A stretch of 64,000 nt of DNA, taken from contig NSJX01000044.1 in the NCBI GenBank assembly GCA_002286715.1, positions 116,675-180,674 of the forward strand. Direction: 5' to 3'. The position numbers were made by a program, and so were the translations under genes. Under the pieces are notes generated by a model. It did not search any database. It was not told where the DNA came from and was given only the letters and a program-made list of their open reading frames with translations. The stretch comes from Dentipellis sp. KUC8613 (Eukaryota > Basidiomycota > Agaricomycetes > Russulales > Hericiaceae). Shown here piece after piece: positions 53,525-64,000 of the stretch. The stretch's first letter is position 1. Every line of letters begins with the position of its first letter.

Positions 53525-54267
53525 ATGTGTACGCCCCAACTTCGCCGTTGCGCGCCCCGCCTCGGTACGCCAGACGATAGCTCGCGAAACGCACCATTTA
53601 CTGACATATTTACTATAACAGGAGCAGCACCGCTGCCCCTCTCCATGCTCATGTCCCTCTTCGCCTTCGCATCCGTGCCTGGAGCGCGTGCAGAAGACTG
53701 CTGGGTTGATGAGTACGTCCCGACATTTCCAGACATAGAGCATACTGACCGACATCGACTTGCATGAACTCAGCTCAGGCGACGAAGTCTGCACCCCTGA
53801 CATCGGCGTCAGGATCGGCATCGCCGCTGGCGTCAGTACGTCTCCCATTTTGTCCACAATGGTAACCACGACATGCTAACGCACTCTCTCCCCAAGTCGG
53901 CGGCGTCCTCATCCTTTTCGGGCTTGTCTTCTGGTTCGCCCGCCGCCGCCATCTCGCGCGCCAAGCTGCTGCCGTGCCGCACAGCTACGCCCCCGCGCCC
54001 GTGACGTATGCGCAGTACCCGCCTCCCCAGCAATCGCCGCAGGTGGTCTTCGACAGCCTTCCTGTGTGCGAGGGCGGATACGACCTCAATGGCGACTATG
54101 CGTACGCAGTGGTGAGTGTACAGTCCCCTGTGTCGTGTCGATGCGCCGAAGGCTGACCTGTCTCACAGCCGCCTGGTCCTCAGACCGCACATGTGAACGA
54201 CAAAGACGGCGCTCCGCCGGCTTACTACTCCCAGCCTGAGCCTGAATATAAAACGTACATGGGCTGA
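53525..54267 (+). CDS. Small signal-peptide, single-TM protein, paralogue C
   Basis: Five exons close in phase: 53525-53564, 53622-53712, 53774-53835, 53897-54111 and 54169-54267, giving 168 residues. A signal sequence (LPLSMLMSLFAFASVPGARA) is followed by EDCWVDDSGDEVC, then the motif VRIGIAAGV. Next are a transmembrane helix (GGVLILFGLVFWF), ARRR and a Pro/Tyr/Gln-rich cytoplasmic tail (YAQYPPPQQSP, PPAYY) with possible WW/SH3-binding PPxY-like sites. The 62-base exon carrying the pre-helix motif has the same length and phase as in paralogue A. The start at 53525 is preferred over an in-frame ATG 12 codons upstream, which would give an overlong signal-peptide n-region. Confidence 0.75.
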
Positions 54268-55612
54268 ATCCGAAGCGCATTCAGTCTTCCGAATTTCTAG
54301 GTCACCAAAATCCTTTCCCCACTTGGTCTCTTTCTTCTTGTTAGGATGTATCTTTTGTATCATTAGCCAGCCCTCCCCTGTATAAGTACGCTGCCGAATC
54401 GACTTTTTTATATTTATACAACCTGTTGAATAGAGGCAAAGTCGAGAGTGTAAGTTCGGTCGACCATTCTGAAACCAAGCCGTCGGCTTCGGAAACTTCC
54501 GTGGTCGGGCGCTTACACGTGTGTGCTGCACTCGTGGGAAAGTGACACGCCCACCTTTCCTCTGCCTCTCCTCGCGCAAGGCATTGCAGTTCTAGGGAGG
54601 TATCTCCTCCGAATATCTTACGATGGTGCGTGAAGGAAACTTTGAGGAAAGAATGAGGCGTTAATCATGGCATTTGCGTCCGTAGTCTGCACTTTTTAAC
54701 TTCGAATCTCTCCTGCTCGTCATCCTCTTGCTCATCTGTACATGCACGTACATCCGCGCTGTCGCACCAGGGCTTATCGATAGGAATAAGGAGGGGTGCG
54801 TCACTGTCTTTATTTTTTATCTATTTCACCTAATAACGCTCATGAATGCGCGAACAGGTTCCTCGGCTTGTTCTTCATGTCTGCCCGAATCGGTGCGTAC
54901 CACACCATCACGTTTTCGCAAGACGAACACTCAAATCCAATACGATCAGGAGAACGTCTCTCACCATACGTGGCGCTCGCCTGTGTTGCAATGGCAGTCC
55001 GCATCCTAGCCCAATAACCGGCATATCCCACACCAGCGACCGCTTCTGCCTCCGTCCTATACCTGCTATCCACATCGACCTGGCTGTATTCTAGTCCATT
55101 TTATCTCTCATAACGATATTTATTGTACGGAGCTCGAAACAATCAGGCTTCATACAGGAGTCGACTTTTGGGATATCCAGTTAGGTATGTCATCGCGTCC
55201 TCTTATAACCTCACTTTATCTCTCTTGACGAGGCTACCTCGGATTGCCTATCCAACGAAGATATCCCACCATTAGTATATAAATCACTGCAGACTTCTTC
55301 ACGCCCAGATCATCGACGAGGCGCGGGAGAGACTACCAATCTACACGTTTTCCAAATTGAAGTGATACGTAACTGACGCGCGAGAAACGATACATGTATA
55401 CTCTCTTCCGGTACCCTATCTTCGAGCTTCGATTTCTAGATTGTCTGAACACTCTCCTGAAACTTTGGCGACTTGAGGTTTGCGTCTGTCGCCGTCACGT
55501 GCCACGCGCGTCCGGCAATATTCCGAACACGCGTCGACTCGGAGGCGCGCACAAAATTGTAACTGGTGAACCGCGACCATCCAAGCACTTGTTTTCTCGA
55601 CTCGTTACATAC
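54268..55612. other. Intergenic
   Basis: Frames of up to 138 codons (minus 54163-54579) are antisense to or downstream of paralogue C and show no family features. No supported gene. Confidence 0.4.
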
Positions 55613-57121
55613 ATGGCTTCCACGGAAACCGCAAACACGGCGCAGCTTCTAGCAGAGCGCAAACAAGCGCGTGCTGCGCGCGCACAAGTACGCAGGCAGA
55701 GAGCGGAGGCTCACAAAGTGGAGGTGCGTGTCGAGTTCCAGTAGATTTCTTCGCTCCTTCGCCTTTCCTCACAGTAAAGCGCTTTAAGGGGAACAAGAAG
55801 TTCCAGGAAGGACGCTACGAAGAGGCCATGGAGTGTTACCACGATGCAATTGTCGTGAACGGCCCGCAGCCGCACATACTGTCCAACATAGCCGCGACGT
55901 ATCTCAAAATGGGCGAGTGAGTATTCTCATCAGGACCCCATCCGTGGTCACCTCTGTCTGCTTCCCTCAGAGTATGCATATACTGATGCCTTGTCGCAAG
56001 CTATCGACGTGCAGAAGGCACCGCCTGCTACGCGCTGATGCACGACCCTTTGTTCATCAAGGCGCGGTACAGGCGCGCAATCGCGCGCAAGGGCCTGAAG
56101 AAGTATGAAAAGGCCATATCAGGTCAAATTATTTGGATCTTTTTGGCTAAATGAAAGATAACTGACGCCTGCGTAGATCTCGTGTGGATACTGCAGCAGG
56201 ACCCAAGCCTCACAGAGGCGAAGAACGAACTGAACGCATTGCGCGCGCTCTGTACAACGGGTCCGCTCCGCCTGGATTATGAGGCCAATGCCGCTTCGCA
56301 AGACTTGGAGAAGGTGGAGATCGACTACGAGTCGGATTCCAGCGACTGCCGGCATGAAGGGTATGGTGTCCCGTGCCACGCTTACAACCATGCCGGATGC
56401 TCAAAAGGACGCGACTGTCTATATTCACATGCAGTGGACCACAACAGCGTCCGCGATGATCTGTGCGTTTCTCTCTCTCCGTTCTTCGTGCATCTGGCCT
56501 TGCGATCTCATGAAATCGAATTAGGGGGAAGAACGTATGTCTGTATTATTTGACCGACATCCCATGCAAGTTCAAGGACGAATGCGAGTACTCGCACTGC
56601 AGAGACTATCTCCCCGCTGGTCGATGGTGGGACGACGAGGACAAGGCGTACCGCGTGGGCACCATGATCCTGTCCGACCATCCTGCGCGCGAGGACCCCG
56701 AAATCCTGCATCATTACCTCAGCTACCTGGACCACCGTCTAGTCTTGAAAGAGAAGAAATTCGCGAGTATGCCAGAGCAGCTCGAACAATGGGTGCCCCG
56801 TTTCAAAGTGCTCGGGGATTGGATGGAGGAGGCGTTGGGCGAGAATCCTTGGAGTGACTCGGAGGACGACTGGCCTGAAGACTATGGCTCGGAGGACAGT
56901 GGATCTCCGTCCAGGCGCGGAGGTTACGGTCGGGCTGCTGAGAATGATATGGCCAGACGAGGTCCGCATGGCTTTACCGACGATGAAGTCGAGGAGCTGC
57001 TTATGCAGGGCGTCAGCCCATGGGATAGCGATGCCCGGGTAGAGTGTCTAGTGCCCTCACTGACTCTTCTTCACTAATTCATGATCTCTCGCAGGCTATT
57101 CTCGATGTCCTATTCTGCTGA
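55613..57121 (+). CDS. TPR protein with two CCCH zinc fingers
   Basis: Six exons close in phase: 55613-55723, 55780-55916, 56001-56122, 56177-56462, 56525-57038 and 57095-57121, giving 398 residues. After a basic helical start come TPR units (NKKFQEGRYEEAMECYHDAI, then ALMHDPLFIKARYRRAIARK). Next are two CCCH fingers: C-x7-C-x5-C-x3-H ending CLYSH (about 56376-56432) and C-x8-C-x5-C-x3-H ending CEYSH (about 56540-56600). A helical region and an acidic Ser/Asp/Glu stretch follow. The C-terminus has GFTDDEVEELLMQGVSPWD and a tiny last exon (AILDVLFC). CCCH fingers usually bind RNA and TPRs bind protein partners, so an RNA-regulatory adaptor is likely. The C-terminal motif recurs in the two Arg/Gly-rich genes nearby. 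The acceptor at 56000 is pyrimidine-poor and is the weakest junction. Confidence 0.78.
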
Positions 57122-57290
57122 AGGTAACAACATATACTCGTGAATGATACTGATGTCGTTACACATAAGATCACAGATAAAATTATTTCTTTAAAATTCA
57201 TAAAGGCTGCATTCATAAATGTGATCCCCAAATTGATGCTTGACACACTTACGAATGGGATCTTTGGCACTCGACTGAATTCCGACAACG

Positions 57291-57746
57291 TCAAAGGTCA
57301 TCCTGCCACTATCTTTGACATCAGCAACCCGAGGTCTGGACTAGGCTAATAACGCTCACCTCTGCCCCATCGCCCCAAGGCATCGCGCCTTGCGAGATCA
57401 GTGCGTCGTACTGAGCCTCGCTAAACCACGCGTGGCCCATCCTGTCGAAAGCCTCGTCGAGCTCCCGTTCGGCTCTAAGCTCCTCTTCGCGAGACATGAA
57501 CTGCGGCGACTCTCTTTCTCGCTGCGCGCGGCCGCGCGAACGGCCACGACCGCTGCCGCGGATAGTTCCTCTGACCCTGGCGTGCAACCCGATCGCGTCT
57601 CTGGTTTGACTATCACGTCGCCGCCTCCTATTGGATGCACCGGTTCCTCGGCCGCGGCTTTCGGTCCTGGGAAATCCCTCTCGTATACCCTGCCCCGAGG
57701 CATTACTTGGTGCTTGGTCGACTTGCATAGGCAATGAAGACTCCAT
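57291..57746 (-). CDS. Arg/Gly-rich small protein with C-terminal GxxPW motif, copy 1
   Basis: Exons 57360-57746 and 57291-57302 give 132 residues starting MESSLPMQ. The middle is rich in RG and GR pairs (RGRGTGASNRRRRRD, RGSGRGRSRGRAQ), a composition typical of RNA-binding or arginine-methylated tails. A Glu/Arg helix follows. The end, RMGHAWFSEAQYDALISQG then PWGDGAE, matches the C-terminal motif of the TPR/CCCH protein and of the gene at 62847. The second exon of four codons is tentative but parallels the other copies, which also have a very short last exon. The gene is convergent with the TPR/CCCH gene, with the stops 170 bases apart. Confidence 0.6.
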
Positions 57747-58690
57747 TTCTTGAAATTATGGTAATCGAGAATTGTTGAGGTAGAGATAGGCTGAGAGACG
57801 TCCCTAAGCCAAGTTGCAGAAGACTCACTCACCGGTTACAGCAGTCAATCTCTCCGCAGACGTTGCTTTCGAGAAAGCGAGTATGGAGCAGTATGGTGGT
57901 TTGGGAGAGAGTTGGCGGAACAGTCAGGAGGGACGGCAACTGTGGCCCAAACTGAATAGGTGGCGCATGTCACGGAACCAAATGACGTATAAAATGCATT
58001 TCAGACCTCACTCGACAGCTTCAAAAAGAAATGCAAGCATGTCCAGCGTTGTTTCCATAGCTAGCAGAGTTTCTTGAGAGTTCACAGGATAGAACATATG
58101 GGCGGCTTGGGCCAGACGCGATTGAAAAGTTCAAGTCGCCGCTTTTCCTCGTTCGTGATCATATACATATACTGTGTCGACGCATTGTGGCCTGAACGAA
58201 CGATCAGTAATTCATGCACATAGAAAGTGGTGTCATAAATTGTCTATGACTTTGCGCAAGCTATGAGTAGGGATAGCGGGAAGGGTGACTCGTTTTGAGC
58301 AAAAGGGAAGTGAGAGACTGTGTCTTCGACTCAGAAGCGCTCGTGCCGGCATCTCCCGTTCAGCGTTGGCTGGCTTGTCTCGTCCAATCGAACGACCTGT
58401 TTCCAACCTACGTCAATTTATCTATGCTCTTGAACTACTGCAAGACAAACTCAAACCGTTGAATCATTGCAAAAAGCGGTTGGGCTACAAGAGCTCATTC
58501 TGGAAAAGTCGGAGCTCGAGTTCTCGCGACAATCATTTTTCGGAGACGGTGTGGCTGGCATGACAGGCAAGGCACAATATCCTACTAATCCGGCACCCTG
58601 AGGACTCGTGTCCTTTACTAGCGTCGTCTCTCATCTCGTCGCTGTTGTCCTCGGCTTTTACGCTCACTCCTCCCTCGTCAAGCCCCAGTC
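57747..58690. other. Intergenic upstream of NLR-like gene 2
   Basis: Contains the divergent promoters of the Arg/Gly-rich gene and NLR-like gene 2. No supported gene. Confidence 0.45.
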
Positions 58691-61600
58691 ATGTCTTCTG
58701 TGAAGAACCCCGTTCCGAGCATCGAGAACACGGTGGCACAGCCAGTAGTATTGGGACCAGTGCTCGTCGTTAATCCTCGTACGTTGTCCTTTGGAGAGAC
58801 GGAGATTACAGTCTACTTACACTGTATATCTTCCCCGATCCATCCCTCAGCAACCCAACCCACGGCGTCGGGTAGAGCAGAAGTTGCGCTCAGCACCGCT
58901 GAGACTATTCTTGCGGTCTTGAAGGAGGTAGGCGAGATGACGCAGAACATCCCGTACATCAAAGCCATCTCCGGAGTTTGTATCCACATCCTGAAGATGA
59001 AAGCAGTACGTTCGAACGCATTTTCGTTTTCCAGGTCGGCCGTTAAGAATTTGCGTAGGAAGTCGACGAGTATCGCGATGGCTGGAAAGCTGTCATGAAG
59101 AACATCGAAGCAATAAAAGATATCATCGAGGAATATCACATGGAGCTCACGAGTGTCGGGGCGACGGTGATGCCGGAAGATATCAAGAAAGCATTCAAAT
59201 CCCTTGAACAGTGCGTACTCCGGGTTCTCACATCAAGTGTCGTATCCGATCGATCAAATTCAGATACTTACAAGCCACCGTCACTACCTGGGCTCGATAT
59301 CAGCCTGCGACAAAGTCGAGCTCGATGCTCGACCATATCTCGCTCTTCCTGCGCCGAACCAAGCTCAACGCTGCCATCAAGAATTGTGCGCGCGACACGG
59401 AGATTGCGCTGCAGATATTCAATGTGAGTTCATCCCCAGCATTATATTTCAGCTTGCTAAACCCGTCGCCACAGACAAAGATCAGTCTCGGCACCCGTAC
59501 CGATGCTGCCAAGATTCTGGACGCGCTAAATAAAGTACGACATATACTGTACTTCTCGTGTGTGCATTGCTAATAGAGATGTAGGTTAGGATTGTCGCTA
59601 TCGAAGATACTGTGTACGTCGTAGTTGAGGGTTTGCAGGATATGCACACTGATCTTTTGCGCAGGACACCGCCAGACTTGCGTGCGCCATCGGCGACAAT
59701 GTTCGGGCGCAATCACGAGATCCAAGAACTCGTCACGTCAATTCAGCAAAAGGCTCCCGCGCGGATTGCGATCTTGGGACCAGGCGGTATCGGCAAGACG
59801 TCACTGTCACTCGCTGTTCTCCATCACCCTGCCATTGCATCGGAGTTTATCGATGCACGTTACTTGGTCCCGTGCGATGCTGCACGGTCTGCGGATGCCT
59901 TACTCTTGGAAATGGCTGCTGCTCTGGGGATCTTCACTGATGGCATACTTTCTCTCGAGAAGAAGATCTTGGCATTCTTACACCGCTCGAAGTGTATCTT
60001 GTGCTTGGATAACTTCGAGACACCCTGGGATGCACAGACTGAATTGGTCGAAGAGCTTCTTGCCAAAATCACTTCTATCCCTTCTGTATCTGTTCTTGTG
60101 ACTATGCGGGGCAGAGGAAGGCCTGCAAAGACACTCTGGACTCAGCCCTTCTTGCCACCAGTGATGCCATTGACACTTGAGGCTGCACTGCAGACCTTTG
60201 AGGCTATCTCAGGCAAAAGGGATGCCTATGCCACCACACTTGTGCAGGCAGTTGAATGTGTCCCACTTGCTGTCCAGCTGCTTGCTTATCTTGCACAATC
60301 TGAAGACACAGTTCATGTCTGGGAAAATTGGGAAACCAAACACACATCTATGGCTCACAGGAGGGGTATTGACAAACTCTCAAGTGTTGACTTCTCAATC
60401 ATGCTTTCCTTGGAGAGCCCACAGATGACTGCAGACCCTGATGCACTTGTTCTGCTCAGCATTCTGAGCATGCTGCCTGATGGATTGCAGATGTCCAAAC
60501 TGCAAAGCTTTCAGACTGCTTTTGCCAATCTGCCCTACATGCAGCATGCATTGTCAACCTTGTATCACAATGCACTTGTGTATACAGCTCAATCTGGGAA
60601 TATCAGTGTTCTTTCCCCCATCAGGCTTTATATCCAAGCAAATCATGCTTTATCTCTGGAAAGCATTGATGGGTTGAAAAGATATTATCTGCCATTAGCT
60701 TCTCTGGGAGAAAAATATGCTTTGCCAGATGTGCAGACAGAACTGTTGCCAGAGATAGGGAATCTGAACTTCTTGCTGGAGTCTTTCTTTGAGATTGCCA
60801 CTCCTGATAATGCTATTGTCAAACCTACTTTGGATTTCTGCAGATTCTGCCAATTCATGAATTTATATGAGGACAAGCTCCTCAATCTTGTCTACACAGC
60901 TCTACAGGATCCTGATCATGGACTCAGAGGAGACTGCCTTTTCCTTCAGGCAAAATGTTGTCAATTCACAGCTCAGATAGAAAAAGCTGAAGGCTATTAT
61001 AAAGAAGCTCTGACTATGCATGAAAAGGCTGAAGACCTCTCTCAGCAGGCTCATGATCTGCAATATCTTGGCAAACTTTATTTTCAGCTTTCCAGATTAC
61101 TAGAATCTGAACATAATCTGCAGAGAGCTTTGAAGCTGCACACTAAAATTGGTGACAAGGTTGGCCAAGGATATGACTTGCAAAATCTGGGTAGAATTTC
61201 TCTTGAGCTTGCTAGATTCTCAGAAGCAAGAGATCATCTACATGAAGCACAATGTCTTCATGCTGAAACCAATGCTGTTCTGGGCCAGGCTTATAACTTT
61301 GAGTTACTGGGAACTATTCATATGCAGTTAGCTGAATACAAAGAGGCCAAAGAGGTGACCATGCAGTCCCTGGAGATGCATGTACAAGTCAGAGATGTCT
61401 TGGGACAGGCCAATACTACTCAGCTTTTGGGCAGAATCAATCTTCTCCTTGGAGATCTACAAGAAGCCAAAGCCAATTTCAAGAGTGCAGTATTTCTGCA
61501 TGAGGAAGCCTGTGATTCTGTAGGCCAGGCCAATGATTTGCACTGCCTGGGAGATATTCACATCAGGCTCAATCAGCCAGAATTGGCAAAGGATGATTTC

Positions 61601-62623
61601 AATAAAGCTTTGGCATTGCACAAACAGGAGAATGATATTATGGGTCAAGCAAATGACTACCAGGAGCTGGCTGCTTTGTACACAAGATATCATGCAGATG
61701 CAGAGACTTCCAAGGAGATGCTTGAGAAAGCTATAAGTCTGCATATACAAGCTGAAGATCAACTTGGAGAGGCTGCAGATTTGCTCTCTCTTGGCACTAT
61801 TGACATGAAGCTAGGCAGATGTCTTGAGGCAGTTCAGAAGTTTGAAAAGGCTGAAAAGATATCAAAAGCTTGTCAGGATAAGAAAGGTCTAGCTAATGCC
61901 TTGCTCAAGCTTGGCACAGTTCACATTGAGCTTGGAGATCATGAGAAAGCCTTGAAATGTCTCAATAATGCTCTGGAATGGTATAATGAGACAGGAGGTA
62001 CCTTGGGTTCTGGGAATGTGATGCAGATTATTGGCATTCTGTTCCTGAAAGAATCCAGGTTTGATCTGGCTATAGACAATCTAGAGAAAGCATTAGCCTG
62101 TCATTCATCCATACAAGCCAACACAATACCTGAGCAAGCTGTTGACAGTTATTACCTGGGTGAAGCATTCAGGTACACCTCACAGATACTCAGAGCTAGA
62201 GAAATGTATGAAGAGTCTGCAAAATTGTATGAAAAATGCAAAAATATCTCAGGCATGGGAGACTCATTCTTTGGCATAGCTCAAACCTACATGCACAGAG
62301 AGCACATGGATCTTGTTCAGGCAGAGACATTCCTTGAAAGAGCTTCACAAGCACATGCACAAGCTAAGAAGTTGTATGAGCAAGGCAGAGACTTGAAAAT
62401 CCTGAGCCTTATACATACTGCATTAAATCAACATGATAAAGCCGAGAAAGAGTTGCATGATGCTCTAGGAATTTTCAAGGAGTTAGGATCATTGAATGAT
62501 GCATTGAATGCCTGCAGGGCTCTGGAGCAGCTTTATCAAACAATGTCCAGAGAGGAAGATGCACAAGTTATGAGCAAACAGGCTGTAGATATTGAGAATC
62601 AGCTGAACACATCAACTCAGTAA
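58691..62623 (+). CDS. NLR-like protein 2: HeLo/MLKL-like helical bundle, STAND NTPase, TPR array
   Basis: Seven exons close in phase: 58691-58778, 58851-59005, 59059-59210, 59264-59423, 59475-59534, 59585-59613 and 59665-62623, giving 1200 residues. It is a full-length paralogue of the gene at 30774, with the same order and phases; exons 2, 5 and 6 have identical lengths (155, 60 and 29 bases). The helical bundle contains IPYIKAISGVCIHILKMK. Walker A is GPGGIGKTS (residues 253-261) and Walker B CILCLDNFE. The TPR array of 40-residue units with the GQA step fills the C-terminal half and ends with a helical cap. No stop or frameshift is present. From 60108 the coding sequence has almost no CpG. 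The gene lies between two Arg/Gly-rich genes of the minus strand. Confidence 0.85.
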
Positions 62624-62982
62624 AGAGCTTTCATATTATTTTCCTTTTCTGTATAATTAGTTAGTTAGAACATGAATAAAAATTTTTACTAGAGTCTAGC
62701 AAAAGCACTATATTTTGAAAACCCACAAGTTCAGTGGCTGAATCAATCCCTGATAATCAGAGCCTTAGGACAGCTGGATAGGCAGAGTTGAGTAAGTAAT
62801 AAAAAGTGAGCTTCACATTGACACAATACCTGTTTCTATGACTAACTCAATTATAATAATCCAAAGCATCAAGGACATCCTACTAAAACCCAATACATCA
62901 GCAGAGAAAAATGAACATAAATGAATAGAGCTTACTGCAGCATCATCATCCCATGGTTTTACACCATACAAGATGAATGTGT
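60109..62982 (+). other. CpG-depleted tract over NLR-like gene 2 and its 3' flank
   Basis: After the CpG at 60107-60108 the next is at 62443, then at 62983. Nearly 2.9 kb, including the TPR exon, the 3' region and the last exon and intron of the convergent Arg/Gly-rich gene, holds one CpG. The STAND part upstream (59665-60108) has many. Confidence 0.9.
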
Positions 62983-63343
62983 CGTATTCGGCATTGCTGA
63001 ACCCCGCATTCCCCATCCTCTCGAACACCTGGTCAAGCCCTTCTTCGAGACTGAGGTTGTCGAACACACCGACATCATCCATTCTCAAAGGATAACCTGG
63101 ATATGCCTCCCGCTCATGCGGAATCGACGCCTGCCCGTGTCCTTGTCCACCACGAGCGCGCCCTCTTCTTTGGCTCGCGCAGCTCCCGACTGTTTGTCTG
63201 TCCCGCGCGCTACTTCCACCTCTGGCGTTCAATTCGCTTGCCTCTCGAGCCTGGTTATTGCGCCTACGCCTCCCATGCAATCTGTTCGCTCTGCGTCCGC
63301 GTCCACGTCTCTGCCCGTTGGCCCGAGAAGATGAAGATTCCAT
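62847..63343 (-). CDS. Arg/Gly-rich small protein with C-terminal GxxPW motif, copy 2
   Basis: Exons 62936-63343 and 62847-62879 give 146 residues starting MESSSS; an in-frame ATG two codons upstream is also possible. The middle is Arg/Gly-rich (RRGRGRRANRLHGRRRRNN, RRGRARGGQGHGQ). An acidic Leu-rich helix follows, then RMGNAGFSNAEYDTFILYG and PWDDDAA, continuing in the last exon as DVLDALDYYN. The end aligns with the TPR/CCCH protein and the copy at 57291, which supports the acceptor choice (after TAGTAG). The gene is convergent with NLR-like gene 2, stops 223 bases apart, and its 3' half lies in the CpG-depleted tract. Function unknown; RNA binding is a reasonable guess. Confidence 0.6.
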
Positions 63344-64000
63344 GGACACCTTCTACGAATGCTGGACCATCAGCCGACTCGAATTAGGGTCTCAAGGGCT
63401 GATACTGCGGATAGCTACTCACAACGCGGATACAATGACTTTTGATTGACACTTCCTCCGAAGTCCGTGCTGAGAAAGCCAATGCGTGTGACGTGGTCGT
63501 TTTGGAAAACTCTGGCGTGTAGATTGGAAGAAGGCAGGGAAGACGACGTCGGTGGGCTATATTAGTGTCGATGACGTGTAATGCAGAACCGAATGACGAT
63601 GCGTATCGCGAACTTGCTGGTCAACTCAAAGTTCGTGGCTTCGTTGTCTATGTTGCCGATACCGTACGCGAGGTATTGATTGGCATCAGCAACATGCCTA
63701 GCTAGCTATCGATGAAGAGGAGTGCGGCGCTGCCACCGACGACGTTCTCGTTGCCGCAGCGTTGCGGCAGTGTCTGCAAAGCGCGAAATATCAGCAAGCT
63801 GTATTTTCAGGATTTGAAGAGAAACAATCTGCACTGCATAGTTGTCAAGTATGTTGATATCCAGTAAGGTGCGAGTAGTAGAGAGCGAAGAAAGAGGGAG
63901 AGTGCAAAACGTGGTAGACGCGTGACGTCACAAATTGAATGAATCGAAGTCCTGTCAGCAGCGTTAGGTTTAATTTGTACTTTCCGCCGATATATATTAT
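63344..64000. other. Intergenic to the end of the window
   Basis: Promoter side of the Arg/Gly-rich gene. I see no gene. Confidence 0.45.

Overview
The window looks like the nuclear genome of a mushroom-forming basidiomycete (Agaricomycetes, probably a polypore). The genes are split by many 45-60 base introns, coding third positions are GC-rich, and the families fit: an NRPS-like reductase, an EFM7-type methyltransferase, STAND/NLR-like proteins with fungal N-terminal helical bundles, and Crinkler-like NTPase-nucleases. I worked out exon joins by hand from GT/AG sites and reading phase. Where every phase closes, the model is strong; where it does not, the entry says so.

Layout. 1-1683 is the 3' end of a Ty1/copia retrotransposon (RT, RNase H, 3' LTR). 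2195-4449 (-) is an uncharacterised helical protein. 6658-7449 (+) is a small membrane protein. 10541-13077 (+) is a coiled-coil protein with a long Pro/Ala repeat tail. 14890-16280 (+) is farnesyl diphosphate synthase, followed by an intron-containing tRNA-Thr at 16702-16807. 17963 to the assembly gap at 23095 (+) is an adenylate-forming (A-T-R) reductase. 24863-27319 (+) is a polyQ, Cys-rich protein. 28671-29757 (-) is a multipass membrane protein.

30774-34693 (+) is a complete NLR-like gene: HeLo/MLKL-like bundle, STAND NTPase, TPR array. Two small signal-peptide/single-TM proteins follow (34939-35652 and 36378-37093, both -); their third paralogue is at 53525-54267 (+). Next come SDHD (38162-38927, -) and EFM7 (39210-40378, -). 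A tail-to-tail pair of Crinkler-like NTPase-nuclease genes occupies 40780-43958 (+) and 44166-47126 (-). Beyond it are an FAD monooxygenase (47726-49438, -) and an F-box/LRR-like protein (51493-52677, -).

55613-57121 (+) is a TPR/CCCH zinc-finger protein. 57291-57746 (-) and 62847-63343 (-) encode Arg/Gly-rich small proteins that flank the second NLR-like gene (58691-62623, +). The CCCH protein and both Arg/Gly-rich proteins end in the same short motif, so this block may be a functional neighbourhood.

The most striking signal is compositional. In both NLR-like genes the sequence changes abruptly, inside one exon, from CpG-rich to almost CpG-free for more than 2 kb, yet the reading frame stays open. 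This suggests methylation-driven CpG loss over the TPR arrays with the protein kept by selection. The break lies at different places in the two copies.
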